From Labia minor (lineage: Eukaryota > Arthropoda > Insecta > Dermaptera > Spongiphoridae): a stretch of DNA of 64,000 bases. Within the stretch, counting starts at the first letter, position 1, and each line of letters begins with the position of its first letter. The position numbers were made by a program, and so were the translations under genes. The DNA lies in NCBI GenBank assembly GCA_963082975.1, contig OY720348.1, positions 60,735,461 to 60,799,460 on the forward strand, written 5' to 3'. The notes beneath the pieces were generated by a model that saw only the letters and a list, made by a program, of their open reading frames with translations, did not search any database and was not told where the DNA came from. Below, one piece after another: positions 55,967-63,876 of this stretch.

Positions 55967-56240
55967 ATTACCTCTTCCTTCTGATTCTCTGTTGTCTCAG
56001 CATCTTTATGTATCTTTTCTTAATTTATTAAAATATTATTTAATTTCTATTTTTTTATCATATCAATTAATTTAGTATATAAGAATAAAAATGTTTATCT
56101 CATCTATAATTTTTATCTCTTTCTCTCTCTCACTCTCTAAGACAAAATTTTTATTTCTAGATTATGCTTGTTTTATTTATATTTATAAGTTAATATATTA
56201 TACATCGATATTATTTAATCAAATTTTGTTTTTTATTTAA
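55822..56240 (-). repeat. Dispersed-repeat copy, inverted: I, X and following segments
   Basis: After the inverted module fragment comes gattctctgttgtctcagca (near 55,983-56,002), matching the complement of tgctgagtcaacagagaatc near 60,461-60,480. Next is atcaattaatttagtatat, matching the complement of 60,400-60,420. Then a CT-rich tract and tagattatgc...ataagtt match the complement of 62,000-62,075. No coding potential is seen. Confidence 0.75.
56150..56215 (-). other. Paralogous empty site of the downstream SINE insertion
   Basis: Read on the complementary strand this stretch gives attaacttataaatataaat, then aacaagcataatctagaaat. It corresponds to the two sides of the SINE at 61,816-61,997, with no SINE present. 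Confidence 0.75.
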
Positions 56241-56445
56241 ACAGGGTTGTCAAAAAAAATAACAATTGAAATCTCCCATGAACCTTGTATTAAAAACACA
56301 ATCATCCTACATTTTCTTATCAGCATCTCAGTTCTTCTTTTTAGATATCTAATAATTAATAATAAAAATGAAAATCTCAACTCTCATTTAATTTTATTTA
56401 TTTATTTATTTTTTTTTATTCCTATCTATCTATCTGTCTATAACT
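56240..56445 (+). repeat. P segment, copy 1
   Basis: Contains gaaatctcccatgaac, catcctacattttcttatc and aaaatgaaaatctcaactct. It is the reverse complement of 61,540-61,770 with substitutions and small indels, and is partly repeated directly at 56,574-56,672. A 122-codon frame here starts at TTG and is low-complexity F/I/Y-rich sequence, so I do not call a gene. Confidence 0.75.
56423..56442 (+). repeat. Short CTAT/CTGT microsatellite
   Basis: ctatctatctatctgtctat, an imperfect tetranucleotide run. A related TAGA run occurs at 59,980-59,994 on the opposite orientation of the same repeat family. Confidence 0.7.
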
Positions 56446-56501
56446 TTTATTTATTCTATCTATTCTATATGCTATTTTTATTTTTCTGGCATAATTCAAT
56501 T

Positions 56502-56502
<1 letters not shown>

Positions 56503-56555
<53 letters not shown>
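56503..56555. repeat. (TA)n microsatellite, about 26 units
   Basis: Uninterrupted TA dinucleotide run. It lies between segments P and R, where the other copies also carry simple repeats, so the microsatellite appears to be an internal part of the dispersed element. Confidence 0.95.
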
Positions 56556-56559
<4 letters not shown>

Positions 56560-56573
56560 TGTTTTTTTATCTA

Positions 56574-56672
56574 AAGTGTGTAAATATAGGGTTGTTTAGA
56601 AAAAAGAACATTTAAATTTCCCATGAACCCGTATTAAAAACTCAATCATCCTACATTTTCTTATCAGCATCA
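56574..56672 (+). repeat. P segment, partial copy 2
   Basis: Starts gtgtaaatatagggttg and contains tttcccatgaaccc and catcctacattttcttatc, then breaks at tatcagcat into ...aaggaatagaaattt of segment R. Its first part matches the complement of 61,715-61,760 better than P copy 1 does. Confidence 0.7.
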
Positions 56673-56682
56673 TATATATAAG

Positions 56683-57050
56683 GAATAGAAATTTAAAAGG
56701 AAAGGATAGGAAATTTAACTTCAAATAAAAACATCATAATTATTTACATTTGTTTATTTTATTTGTATTTTTTCAAAAATTAAAACAAGTTACATATTAT
56801 AATTATATATAAATAATTACAATAACAAATACAATAAATACAATAAATAAATACATAAAAATAAAAATTGATGGATATTTCTTGAAAGATCTCATCTTGC
56901 CTTCTTTTTCTACTTTCTTATTGATGTATGGAGTTATCTTTCTGAAAAAATTAAAAAATAAAATTAGATCTATTTTAGTTAAGTATATTAAAGATATAAA
57001 TTATTAAAAAATAAAATTTAAAATCTCAATTCTCAAATCTCATTATTATA
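56683..57050 (-). repeat. R segment, copy 1
   Basis: Begins aaggaaaggatagg. On the complementary strand it contains ttttttcagaaagataact, followed by an open stretch reading FFRKITPYINKKVEKEG. Copies 2 and 3 lie at 58,016-58,370 (same orientation) and 59,575-59,957 (opposite). The tttttcag before the conserved stretch resembles a splice acceptor (inference). Confidence 0.75.
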
Positions 57051-57380
57051 ATAAATAACTAATTAACTATGTAAGAATGACTTTAATTTGAAACTTTAAA
57101 AGAAAATATTTTTGAAAACATAACTCTTGTTTTATTATTATTTAATTTAAATATTTAAATAATTTGAATCCACTTTAAAGAAAAAAATAAAATAAATTCT
57201 AGGGATGATTTTAGAAAACATTCTATTTTCATTTTATGTAAATTGAAATATTATTTTTTTAAAAATTATGCTGTAAAAATGTTTTCCTTTTAAAAATTGA
57301 AAGTTAAAATAATTAAAATTTTAAAAGTTATACTGATTGCATAATACACTTAATCCTGGAACTAAAAACTTAATGGATAA
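57051..57380. other. AT-rich stretch with no recognised feature
   Basis: Poly-A/T-rich low-complexity sequence without long frames or repeats that I could match elsewhere in the window. Confidence 0.6.
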
Positions 57381-57475
57381 ATTAATTAATGTTTTTATAT
57401 AGATAAACCGTCAAAAAATCGTCAACAAACCTGTTAGTTTTCAACGATTCAAATATACTTTAAATAATATATAAA
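57381..57475 (+). repeat. T segment, copy 1
   Basis: attaatgtttttata, then gataaaccgtcaaaaaatcg and ttttcaacgattcaaatata; matched by 58,761-58,920 with substitutions and an internal length difference. Confidence 0.65.
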
Positions 57476-57785
57476 ATCTAAATTATTTTTGTATTTATCC
57501 AAATATTAGATGTTTAATAAAAAAGACAATCTAATAGATGAAAAAATAAAGAATAGTAATAATATAACATAATATAAAAAGAAATCTAATTTAAATTGAA
57601 TAAGTATTAAAATAATTGATATACAAGTATAATTGATTGACATTTAATATTTGCTATTATTAAAATAATAAATTGATTTCTTTTCAAATTATTTTATTTG
57701 TTTCAATAACAAAAGAAGAGAATTATCGGATTAGAATTGTAATATTATCTTTTTTCTATTTAAGCTGAAGTGAGATCTTTCACTC
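57476..57785. other. AT-rich stretch with no recognised feature
   Basis: No frame, tRNA-like structure or clear repeat partner seen. Confidence 0.55.
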
Positions 57786-57890
57786 ATTCTGACAAGAACT
57801 CTCAAGGAAGCAATATCTCCAATCGAATACTCATGGATAATAACATTCAAATATTATAGTTTCAGATTATTGAATCAAATTTTATTTTTA
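57786..57890 (+). repeat. S segment, copy 1
   Basis: tgacaagaactctcaagga, atatctccaatcgaatactc and ttattgaatcaaatttt recur in diverged form at 58,380-58,484. Confidence 0.6.
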
Positions 57891-58015
57891 ATAATTCTAT
57901 TACATCTTATTTATACAGAGGTCTATAGAAATACATAAAATTACATACATTTTGATTATTGATTTTAATTCTAATTTATACTGGTAAATATATATATATT
58001 GAGTATATATGATGA

Positions 58016-58370
58016 ATAGGAGTATAAAAGGAAAGGATAGGAATTTTTACTTCAAATTAAAACTTCATAGTTATTTAAATTTTTTTGTTTTATTATTAGC
58101 AGTAATTCACAAATTACAGAAAAAGTTACATATGATAATTATACATAAATAAATAGATAAAAAATTCATCAATGCTTTTTGAAAGATTCCCCTTCTTCTT
58201 TCTCACCGATATACGGAGCTATCTTTCTGAAAAATGAAAAATTAATATTAGTCCAATTTTTATTAAGTATATTAAATATATCAATTTTTTCGGAAAAATT
58301 AAATAAAAAAATAACTAAAAAAATCATAATAAAATATTTTGAAATCTCATTGAAATAATAAATATATAAT
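58016..58370 (-). repeat. R segment, copy 2
   Basis: Same orientation as copy 1. The complementary strand carries tttttcagaaagatagctcc, open as FFRKIAPYIGEKEEGESFKK and then a stop. Compared with copy 1 the length difference inside this stretch is 12 bases, which keeps the frame. A 68-codon minus-strand frame spans it, but its upstream part is low-complexity and I do not call a gene. Confidence 0.75.
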
Positions 58371-58379
58371 CTCAAGGAA

Positions 58380-58484
58380 GCAACACTTTGACAAGAAATG
58401 GTTCGGAAACAACATCTCCAATCAAAAACCCATGAATAACACTATAAAAATTTTATACCCACCATTGAATCAAAAATTTAGAGA
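58380..58484 (+). repeat. S segment, copy 2
   Basis: tttgacaagaaatgg, acaacatctccaatcaaaaa and ccattgaatcaaaaattt align with 57,786-57,890. The S copy follows R directly here but precedes it in copy 1, so the segments have been rearranged. Confidence 0.6.
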
Positions 58485-58760
58485 GATAAATAATAATTTC
58501 AATTATAACTTTATTTGAGAAAAGATATTAAAACACCACCCTTTATTTATTATTTACTCTCTCTACTTTCATATTATTTTTTTAAATTTTATTTTTTTAA
58601 AAATTATTTTTTCTTACAAAGACAAATCCATTCTGCTGAATGGTGATAGAAATTTGTTGAAATACCCAAAATAGGAAATAATTTATATATATTATTAAAA
58701 AATTATTGTCTTTTTGACAAATCTTATTTGCTTTCACTTACTATATTTGATTCGCTGTCA
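58485..58760. other. AT-rich stretch with no recognised feature
   Basis: No gene or repeat partner seen. Confidence 0.5.
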
Positions 58761-58920
58761 AATTAATGTTTTTATTTAGAAAAATACCATTATTTAATTT
58801 TAAGTAATAAATTTATTGAATACAAAATAATAATGATAAACCACGGTTTTGACCGTCGAAAAATCACCAAGTTCAATTTTCAACGGTTAAAATATAAATA
58901 ATATTAATAATATAAATATG
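58761..58920 (+). repeat. T segment, copy 2
   Basis: aattaatgttttta, gataaaccacgg, gaccgtcgaaaaatcacc and ttttcaacggttaaaatata, matching 57,381-57,475. Confidence 0.65.
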
Positions 58921-59150
58921 TAAAATAATTATTTAATTATACAAAGACAAGGGAAGATACAAATCTCATTGAAAAAAGTGATCAAATATCGAAAAATGTT
59001 ACCAAAAATATATTATTTCATTAAAAATAATAATTTACATAGTAGATACTCCGAAAAAAGTCAGTGAAAGAAGTCTTGCAAGATTTAACAAACACCCTTC
59101 CCATTTATTTATAAAAACACTCCAATTTTTTCACTAATACACCTTAAAAG
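58921..59150. other. AT-rich stretch with no recognised feature
   Basis: No frame or repeat partner seen. Confidence 0.5.
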
Positions 59151-59415
59151 AAAAGTCGTTGAGCCAACGTGTTCATATGTATGGAAATATCTATGGAAAT
59201 ATGAAAAAACAATGAAAATTCTTTAAAAAGTTTTGCCATACATTTTACAAAAACGTCCGACTCCAAGTAGGAGTAATAGGTTGCCTATATGCAAGGCGCA
59301 ATAAAAAAAATAAAAAAGTCAACGAATGTTTTCATGTGTAAAGAAAAATCTTTTTTCAAAAAACAATAAAAATTCTTTAAAACTTTTTGCCATACATTTT
59401 AAAAAAACATATATC
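59150..59415 (+). repeat. Two-copy tandem repeat, period about 154 bp
   Basis: aaaaaacaatgaaaattctt and ttttgccatacattttacaa near 59,203-59,250 recur as aaaaaacaataaaaattctt and tttgccatacattttaaaa near 59,358-59,404. Between them lies taggttgcctatatgcaagg, which resembles the hairpin region of the satellite module. Confidence 0.7.
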
Positions 59416-59574
59416 TTCTAGGCTGGTGTTAGACTTTAGATGTTAAATTATGAATTTGGAAAATCCTAATAATTTTCAATTTTCTACCAACTAAAAGTAA
59501 GTTTTTCATAACGAATATTTTTGAATTTTTTATTAAAATATTATATTTCATCAATTTTTTCCATTAAGTTTTTT
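59416..59574. other. AT-rich stretch with no recognised feature
   Basis: Contains ctaggctggtgttagac but nothing I can classify. Confidence 0.5.
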
Positions 59575-59957
59575 CATATTATTTAATTTATTTATTTATT
59601 ATTTCAATGAAATATCAAAATATTTTATTATCATAATAATTATTTTTTTTTATATTTTCTAAAAATTTATATATTTAATATACTTGGACTAATCTTAATT
59701 ATTGGTTTTTCAGAAAGATAACTTCATACATTAATGAGAAAAAAGAATGAAGAAAAAGAAGGGGAAGATGGAATCTTTCAAGAAATATTGATTGAATTTT
59801 TATTTATTTATTTATTTATTTATAACTATCATATGTAACTTTCTGTAATTTGTGAATTGCTAATAATAATAATAAAGCAAACAAATATAAATAATTATGA
59901 AGTTTTAAATTGAAATTAAAATTCCTATCCTTTCCTTTTATATTATTCTCTTCATCA
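59575..59957 (+). repeat. R segment, copy 3 (inverted relative to copies 1 and 2)
   Basis: Reverse complement of copies 1 and 2, ending tcctatcctttcctttta. It contains ggtttttcagaaagataact; the open stretch reads FFRKITSYINEKKE and is then stopped by TGA, with a frame-breaking length difference. With copy 2 it forms an inverted pair with arms of about 350 bp and a loop of about 1.2 kb. A 76-codon minus-strand frame at 59,816-60,046 is low-complexity and not called. Confidence 0.75.
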
Positions 59958-59971
59958 AATAAACTCAATAG

Positions 59972-59996
59972 ATATATATATAGATAGATAGATATA
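59972..59996. repeat. TA/TAGA microsatellite
   Basis: atatatatatagatagatagatata between segments R and Q, in the same relative place as the (TA)n run at 56,503. Confidence 0.85.
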
Positions 59997-60344
59997 CCAG
60001 TATAAAGAAAATAGATGCAAATAGAAATAGAAAGAGAAAATATCAAAATAATAAATTATAGGTCATCTAATAATTGAAGTATATATTCAAAGAAAAATAA
60101 ATAGTACGTATATACATCTAGGTAAATAGAATATAGGAGAGACTAAAATACCATATATATCATGTAGTATAAAAACAAGATGAAGGAAAATTTGAAAATT
60201 AATAAAAATGAAAGATGAGATTTTCATTTTTATTATTTCATTTTTATTTAATTTGATAAAAGTTTCAAACTGATAAGAAAAAATAAATAAAGTTACGAAA
60301 AGAAAGGTTCAAATGAGACTAATAGTATTAGATTAAGACTATTT
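59994..60344 (+). repeat. Q segment, copy 1 (direct repeat)
   Basis: Runs from ataccagtataaagaaaat to gattaagactattt. Repeated directly at 61,048-61,392 with scattered substitutions and small indels. Its distal part (aaatgagattttcattttta, ctgataagaaaa) is related to the complement of segment P. Confidence 0.85.
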
Positions 60345-60504
60345 AATTATATTATTTATTTATATTATATTTAAAGATGAGATATACGTTTTTATTATTA
60401 ATATATACTAAATTAATTGATGTAAAAAAGAAAAGATGCTAGAAAGAAAAGACTCATAAGATGCTGAGTCAACAGAGAATCATAAGAAAGGTGATCAATA
60501 AGAT
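60345..60504 (+). repeat. X segment
   Basis: Contains gagatatacgtttttatta, actaaattaattgatgt and tgctgagtcaacagagaatc. Its reverse complement is seen at about 55,970-56,110, so the order Q-X-I here is a mirrored equivalent of I-X-P by the array boundary. Confidence 0.7.
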
Positions 60505-60895
60505 TAATAATATATTGAAATTTATAATATATATAAGTAAATGAAGCTGAAATAGAGAATTGCGATAAAGAATAATATTTAATAATTAGAAATGAAATTT
60601 GGTTGAAATCGGATGAAAAATATAGAAATTATGAGGATAAATATGAAAAGCGGGTGGAAAGTGGGTGGTAAATGCGCGCGTGCAGCCGTAGGTCTAATTG
60701 CCTAACTTCAAGGGGCAAAGTAAAAAAATGACTTTTTCTATGAAAAACTCTTATGAAATTTTATAACAATCAACCCCTATTTTTGATCATTGGATATTGT
60801 TTTAACTGATATTGCTGACGTGGGGTGTACTCAATAGGGGGGATAAAAATTTCATCCATTTTGCTCTAACTCACCCCTAAATACGTTTTTTCTTA
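60505..60895 (+). repeat. Diverged stand-alone copy of the satellite module (I)
   Basis: Matches the array module nearly end to end. Nearly unchanged blocks are 60,563-60,631 (one difference seen, ggttgaaatcgg), gcgggtggaaagtgggtgg (60,650-60,668), aatgcgcgcg, gcagccgtag, ttttataacaatcaacccct and ttcatccattttgctctaa. Differences such as atgaggataaatatgaaaag and gacgtggggtgtactc show it is not a recent array copy. The 61-codon frame of array copies is interrupted here. Confidence 0.9.
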
Positions 60896-61040
60896 GAAAC
60901 ACACCCTTTTTTCAATTTATTAAATTTGCTCTTAGATATGATTTAATTAATTCCATTATCTATCGTTCAATCTTATCTAGGTTCTTATCTTTGAACAAAG
61001 GTTTTTTCATTTTTTTAAAATTCCAATTCCTTCAGGGTAT
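60896..61040 (+). repeat. Diverged fragment of the satellite monomer joined to the module
   Basis: Continues as in the array: acacccttttttcaattt, ttaattccattatctatcg, ttcaatcttatctaggttc, gaacaaaggttttttc, and stops at ttccttcagggta. It is E-like (gaacaaaggttt) but has ctaggttcttatc, intermediate between E and A. It then joins segment Q at 61,048. Confidence 0.88.
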
Positions 61041-61047
61041 AATGTTT

Positions 61048-61392
61048 ATACCAGTATAAAGAAAATAGATGCAAAAATAAAAATAGAAAGAGAAAATACC
61101 AAAATAATAAATTATAGGTCATCTAATAATTGAACTATAGAGAAATAAATAGTAAGAATATACATCTAGGTAAATAGAATATAGGAGAGACTAAATTACA
61201 ATATATATCATGTAGTATAAAAACAAGATGAAGAAAAATTAGAAAATTAATAAAAATGAAAGATGAGATTTTCATTTTTATTATTTCATAGATATTTAAT
61301 TTGATAAAAAAATCAAACTGATAAGAAAAAAAAAATAAAGTTAAGAAAAGTTAGGTTCAAATGAGACTAATAGTATTAGATTAAGAATATTT
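61048..61392 (+). repeat. Q segment, copy 2 (direct repeat)
   Basis: Second copy of 59,994-60,344; the offset of about 1,054 bp defines a short tandem unit Q-X-I-monomer start. Confidence 0.85.
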
Positions 61393-61539
61393 CGTTTTTT
61401 TTAAAAATTAATGAAAACCAACTTTTATATTTAAGTTTTAATTTAAATTTCTACTTTACATATTAATCTATACGATTATATTTTTGAATAAATCATGCTT
61501 GAAAAATAAAAATCTCATCTCTCATTTTTATTATTATAT
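61393..61539. other. AT-rich stretch between repeat segments
   Basis: Contains aaaaatctcatctctcattt near 61,508, a further degenerate P/Q-like piece, otherwise nothing recognised. Confidence 0.5.
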
Positions 61540-61800
61540 TTAAATTAATAAGATATATTCTTTTTTTTTATTCCTATCTATTCTTATTTTAATAATAAAA
61601 ATGAGAGATGAGATTTTAATTTGTATTATTAATTATTATAGATCTAAAAAATAGAGGCGAAATGCTGATAAGAAAATGTAGGATTATTGTATTATTAATA
61701 CAATAAGTTTATGGGAGATTTCATTTGTTCTTTTCTATACATCCGATATTTACACCCTTTAAATAAAATACAAAATTAATTTTAAAATTATTGTTGTATT
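61540..61800 (-). repeat. P segment, inverted copy
   Basis: Complement of 56,222-56,445: gctgataagaaaatgtagg, tatgggagatttcatttg and ctttaaataaaatacaaaat correspond to the complement of cctacattttcttatcagc, gaaatctcccatgaac and ttttgttttttatttaaa. Confidence 0.75.
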
Positions 61801-61815
61801 AACTTATAAAAAAAA
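61801..61815 (+). repeat. SINE target-site duplication, left
   Basis: aacttataaaaaaaa, identical to 61,998-62,012. Confidence 0.85.
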
Positions 61816-61997
61816 CCGGGAGCTTAGCCGCGAGGTTATAGTGACCGGTCCGCCGACTCGAGTTCGAGTGTTCAAACCTCGCTGAGTGCATCGATATATA
61901 AATCGATATATATAAGTATAGATATAAGAATAATAAAGAAGGCTGGCTAAAATGGTGATAATCCGAAAGCCAAATAAATAAAATAAAAAAAAAAAAA
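61816..61997 (+). mobile_element. tRNA-related SINE with poly(A) tail
   Basis: The head ccgggagcttagccgcgagg carries an A-box-like tagccgcgagg at 61,825-61,835. A B-box-like gttcgagtg lies at 61,862-61,870, at the spacing usual for RNA polymerase III internal promoters. A middle part with tcgatatataaatcgatat is followed by a tail with gaaggctggctaaaatgg, gataatccgaaagcc and an A-rich end. Flanking 15-bp perfect direct repeats show target-primed insertion. The surroundings are a repeat segment whose paralogue at 56,150-56,215 lacks the insertion. SINEs encode no protein and depend on a LINE partner; the family name is not known to me. The minus-strand frame across it is not a gene. Confidence 0.85.
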
Positions 61998-62012
61998 AAC
62001 TTATAAAAAAAA
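61998..62012 (+). repeat. SINE target-site duplication, right
   Basis: aacttataaaaaaaa, followed by gcataatctagaaat, which resumes the interrupted repeat segment. Confidence 0.85.
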
Positions 62013-62075
62013 GCATAATCTAGAAATAATTATTTGAAGTTAGAGTTTGTAAGAGAGAGAGAGATTTAAAAATTA
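62013..62075 (-). repeat. Continuation of the inverted dispersed-repeat copy after the SINE
   Basis: gcataatctagaaataatt and the agagagagagaga tract correspond to the complement of 56,100-56,170. Confidence 0.65.
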
Positions 62076-62640
62076 AAAATGAAATTATATTTTGCGTAAT
62101 ACATAAACACACACACAGACATTTTTCACAACTTTAAAGAAAATGATTCAGGAACTTTGAAAACGTATAAAAACATCAAAATCACGATATCGAAATATTA
62201 TCTCTGGCGAGATAGTAAAGATTGTGGTGATTATAATTAAAACCATTACAGATTATTTCACTATTAAAACAATCATGATTGTTCGTAAAATAAATATGAA
62301 ACGTATGAAAAGAAAATTTAGGTAAATATTTTTTGTATATATATATACAAAAGCCAAAGTTTTTAAATTCATTAATTTTATGCGAATTATTGATAGAATT
62401 AGTAAATATATAGTCATTATAAGATATGTTTTTAATCATAAATATTCTAATCTTGATTGGTTGGTAGGTGACGAAAGGACATATTCGATCGATACGAGAC
62501 CCGATTACCTAACTCACTTCAATTTTGAATTTTCGCGGACTGTGTACATTCGATTATCGAATTTTTTTTTTTGTTATGTTGATACACATAAGTTTCTCAT
62601 ATGTTGACATTATCAGCCATTAAGGATTAGTAGTTTGTCG
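62076..62640. other. Higher-complexity unique sequence without a supported gene
   Basis: Base composition is less extreme than in the neighbouring DNA. A 75-codon ATG frame on the plus strand (62,380-62,607) and an overlapping 85-codon frame on the minus strand exist; neither shows a motif, signal peptide or family I recognise. A short cacacacaca run lies near 62,106, and a TA run near 62,335. Confidence 0.5.
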
Positions 62641-62749
62641 ATGAAAAGTGAAAAAGATAGTCACGTTTTTGTATGTTTGGTAAATGTTTAATTTGATGTA
62701 TGTATAATGGATTTTGATAAAAGTTTTAAAATTATTACTAACTATAAAT

Positions 62750-63030
62750 AATCACCTACTGGTTGGAAAATTCAAGCGCAGCGGTGAAGGTGCCACGTTC
62801 TGCTGGGCGAATCAATAAATTCAATAGAAAATGGCGAAAAATTCACCTTTTATAAGTACTGTATGTGTCAAATTTTTATAACTTTTATCTGGTAAACTAG
62901 AAGCGACCGCCTCATACTACTTAAGGAAAGTTTGTTTGGAATCAAAAAAGGAATATACTGGTAAAGTTTTGTCAAAATCAAATCCATAATACATACGTTA
63001 AACTGAACAATTAACAAAAAATTCAAAATG
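62750..63030 (+). repeat. Possible tail of a dispersed element
   Basis: Locally G/C-richer, with aagcgcagcggtgaaggtgc, gaagcgaccgcctcatac and then gtaaagttttgtcaaaatca. Phrases of the last kind are frequent near the ends of arthropod transposable elements. No second copy, terminal repeat or coding frame is in the window, so this is a weak call. Confidence 0.3.
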
Positions 63031-63141
63031 CTCATCTCGTGTAAGAATTAAAAAATAAGAATATTTATAAAATTTCTTAAAAATTATAATAAGGACTTTT
63101 ATAAAGTTTCTTTTTTATTTACAATTATAGACTAGTAAAAA

Positions 63142-63270
63142 GAAGAATCATTAGAGATAATTTAGGCTTGTGTAAATAAATAATAAATAAACTAACATGA
63201 ATAATAAAATGATTGGATTCTTAAATTTAATAGATAATTAGTAAAATTGTATTTATTAATAGAACAAATA
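63142..63270 (+). repeat. Direct repeat, copy 1 (partner at 63,877-64,000)
   Basis: agaatcattagagat, taataaataaactaacatga, ggattcttaaatttaatag and tgtatttattaatagaac recur about 730 bp downstream with few changes. Confidence 0.75.
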
Positions 63271-63876
63271 AAATAGTAAATATAAATATTAAATTAAATA
63301 AATCATATTTTTATTGATTTAAACTATAATTTGAGCTATAAAGTATATAAGATGTATTCAAAGAAAATCTTATTTTCATTATTAAGTCTATTTTTGAAAT
63401 ATTATGTATTAATAAATGTCTTGCTAAATGTGATACTTGATTAAATTTAATTTCTCAATAATTGCATTCATAAGGTTTTTCTCTTGTAATAAATTAATGA
63501 TTGTGTCTTCTGATTAAATTTAGTTAAAAATAGTTTATAAATATAAAAATAAAAAAAATTATTCTATAAATATAAAAAAATATTATTTTGAATAGGATTA
63601 AATGTTATTTGAATAAAAATTAAATATTTTTATAATTCGAATTATATATTTTATAAAAAAATATTAATATATTATTGAATATATATCCTTATAAGAAGAT
63701 GTATTCAAGAACAGTGTTTAGTTGTTTTTTAATTATTCAACCTGTATCTATTCACACACAGATATATTCTATTATTAATATTAACAGTAAAATATTTTAT
63801 AAAAAATTAATATGTTTTATTAATAAATAAATTTCTGTTTATAACTATGAAGAAGTCATTGGATTTAACCACAATC

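Noticed and set aside
56247-56615. 122-codon plus-strand frame rich in F, I, Y and L
   Set aside because: It starts at TTG and runs through a CTAT tract and a (TA)n microsatellite. Its apparent membrane segments come from low-complexity AT-rich DNA, and the paralogous P copy does not preserve the frame.
58169-58375. 68-codon minus-strand frame
   Set aside because: Lies in repeat segment R. Only its last ~20 codons are similar between copies, which I report as a possible decayed exon rather than a gene.
59816-60046. 76-codon minus-strand frame
   Set aside because: Crosses the R/microsatellite/Q junction in low-complexity sequence; not preserved in the related copies.
59994-61392. LTR retrotransposon with the Q copies as LTRs
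   Set aside because: The ~345-bp direct repeats enclose only about 700 bp of satellite-related sequence. No primer-binding site, polypurine tract, TG...CA ends or flanking target duplication was seen; tandem duplication explains it better.
61816-61890. Functional tRNA gene
   Set aside because: A- and B-box-like motifs are present, but the acceptor and anticodon stems do not form a proper cloverleaf and the unit has a poly(A) tail and target duplications, so it is a SINE.
61804-62016. 70-codon minus-strand frame
   Set aside because: It is the antisense of the SINE and its poly(A) tail.
62380-62607. 75-codon ATG frame on the plus strand, and an overlapping 85-codon minus-strand frame
   Set aside because: Length is within chance expectation, the two frames overlap on opposite strands, and no motif or family is recognised. 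Transcript evidence would be needed.
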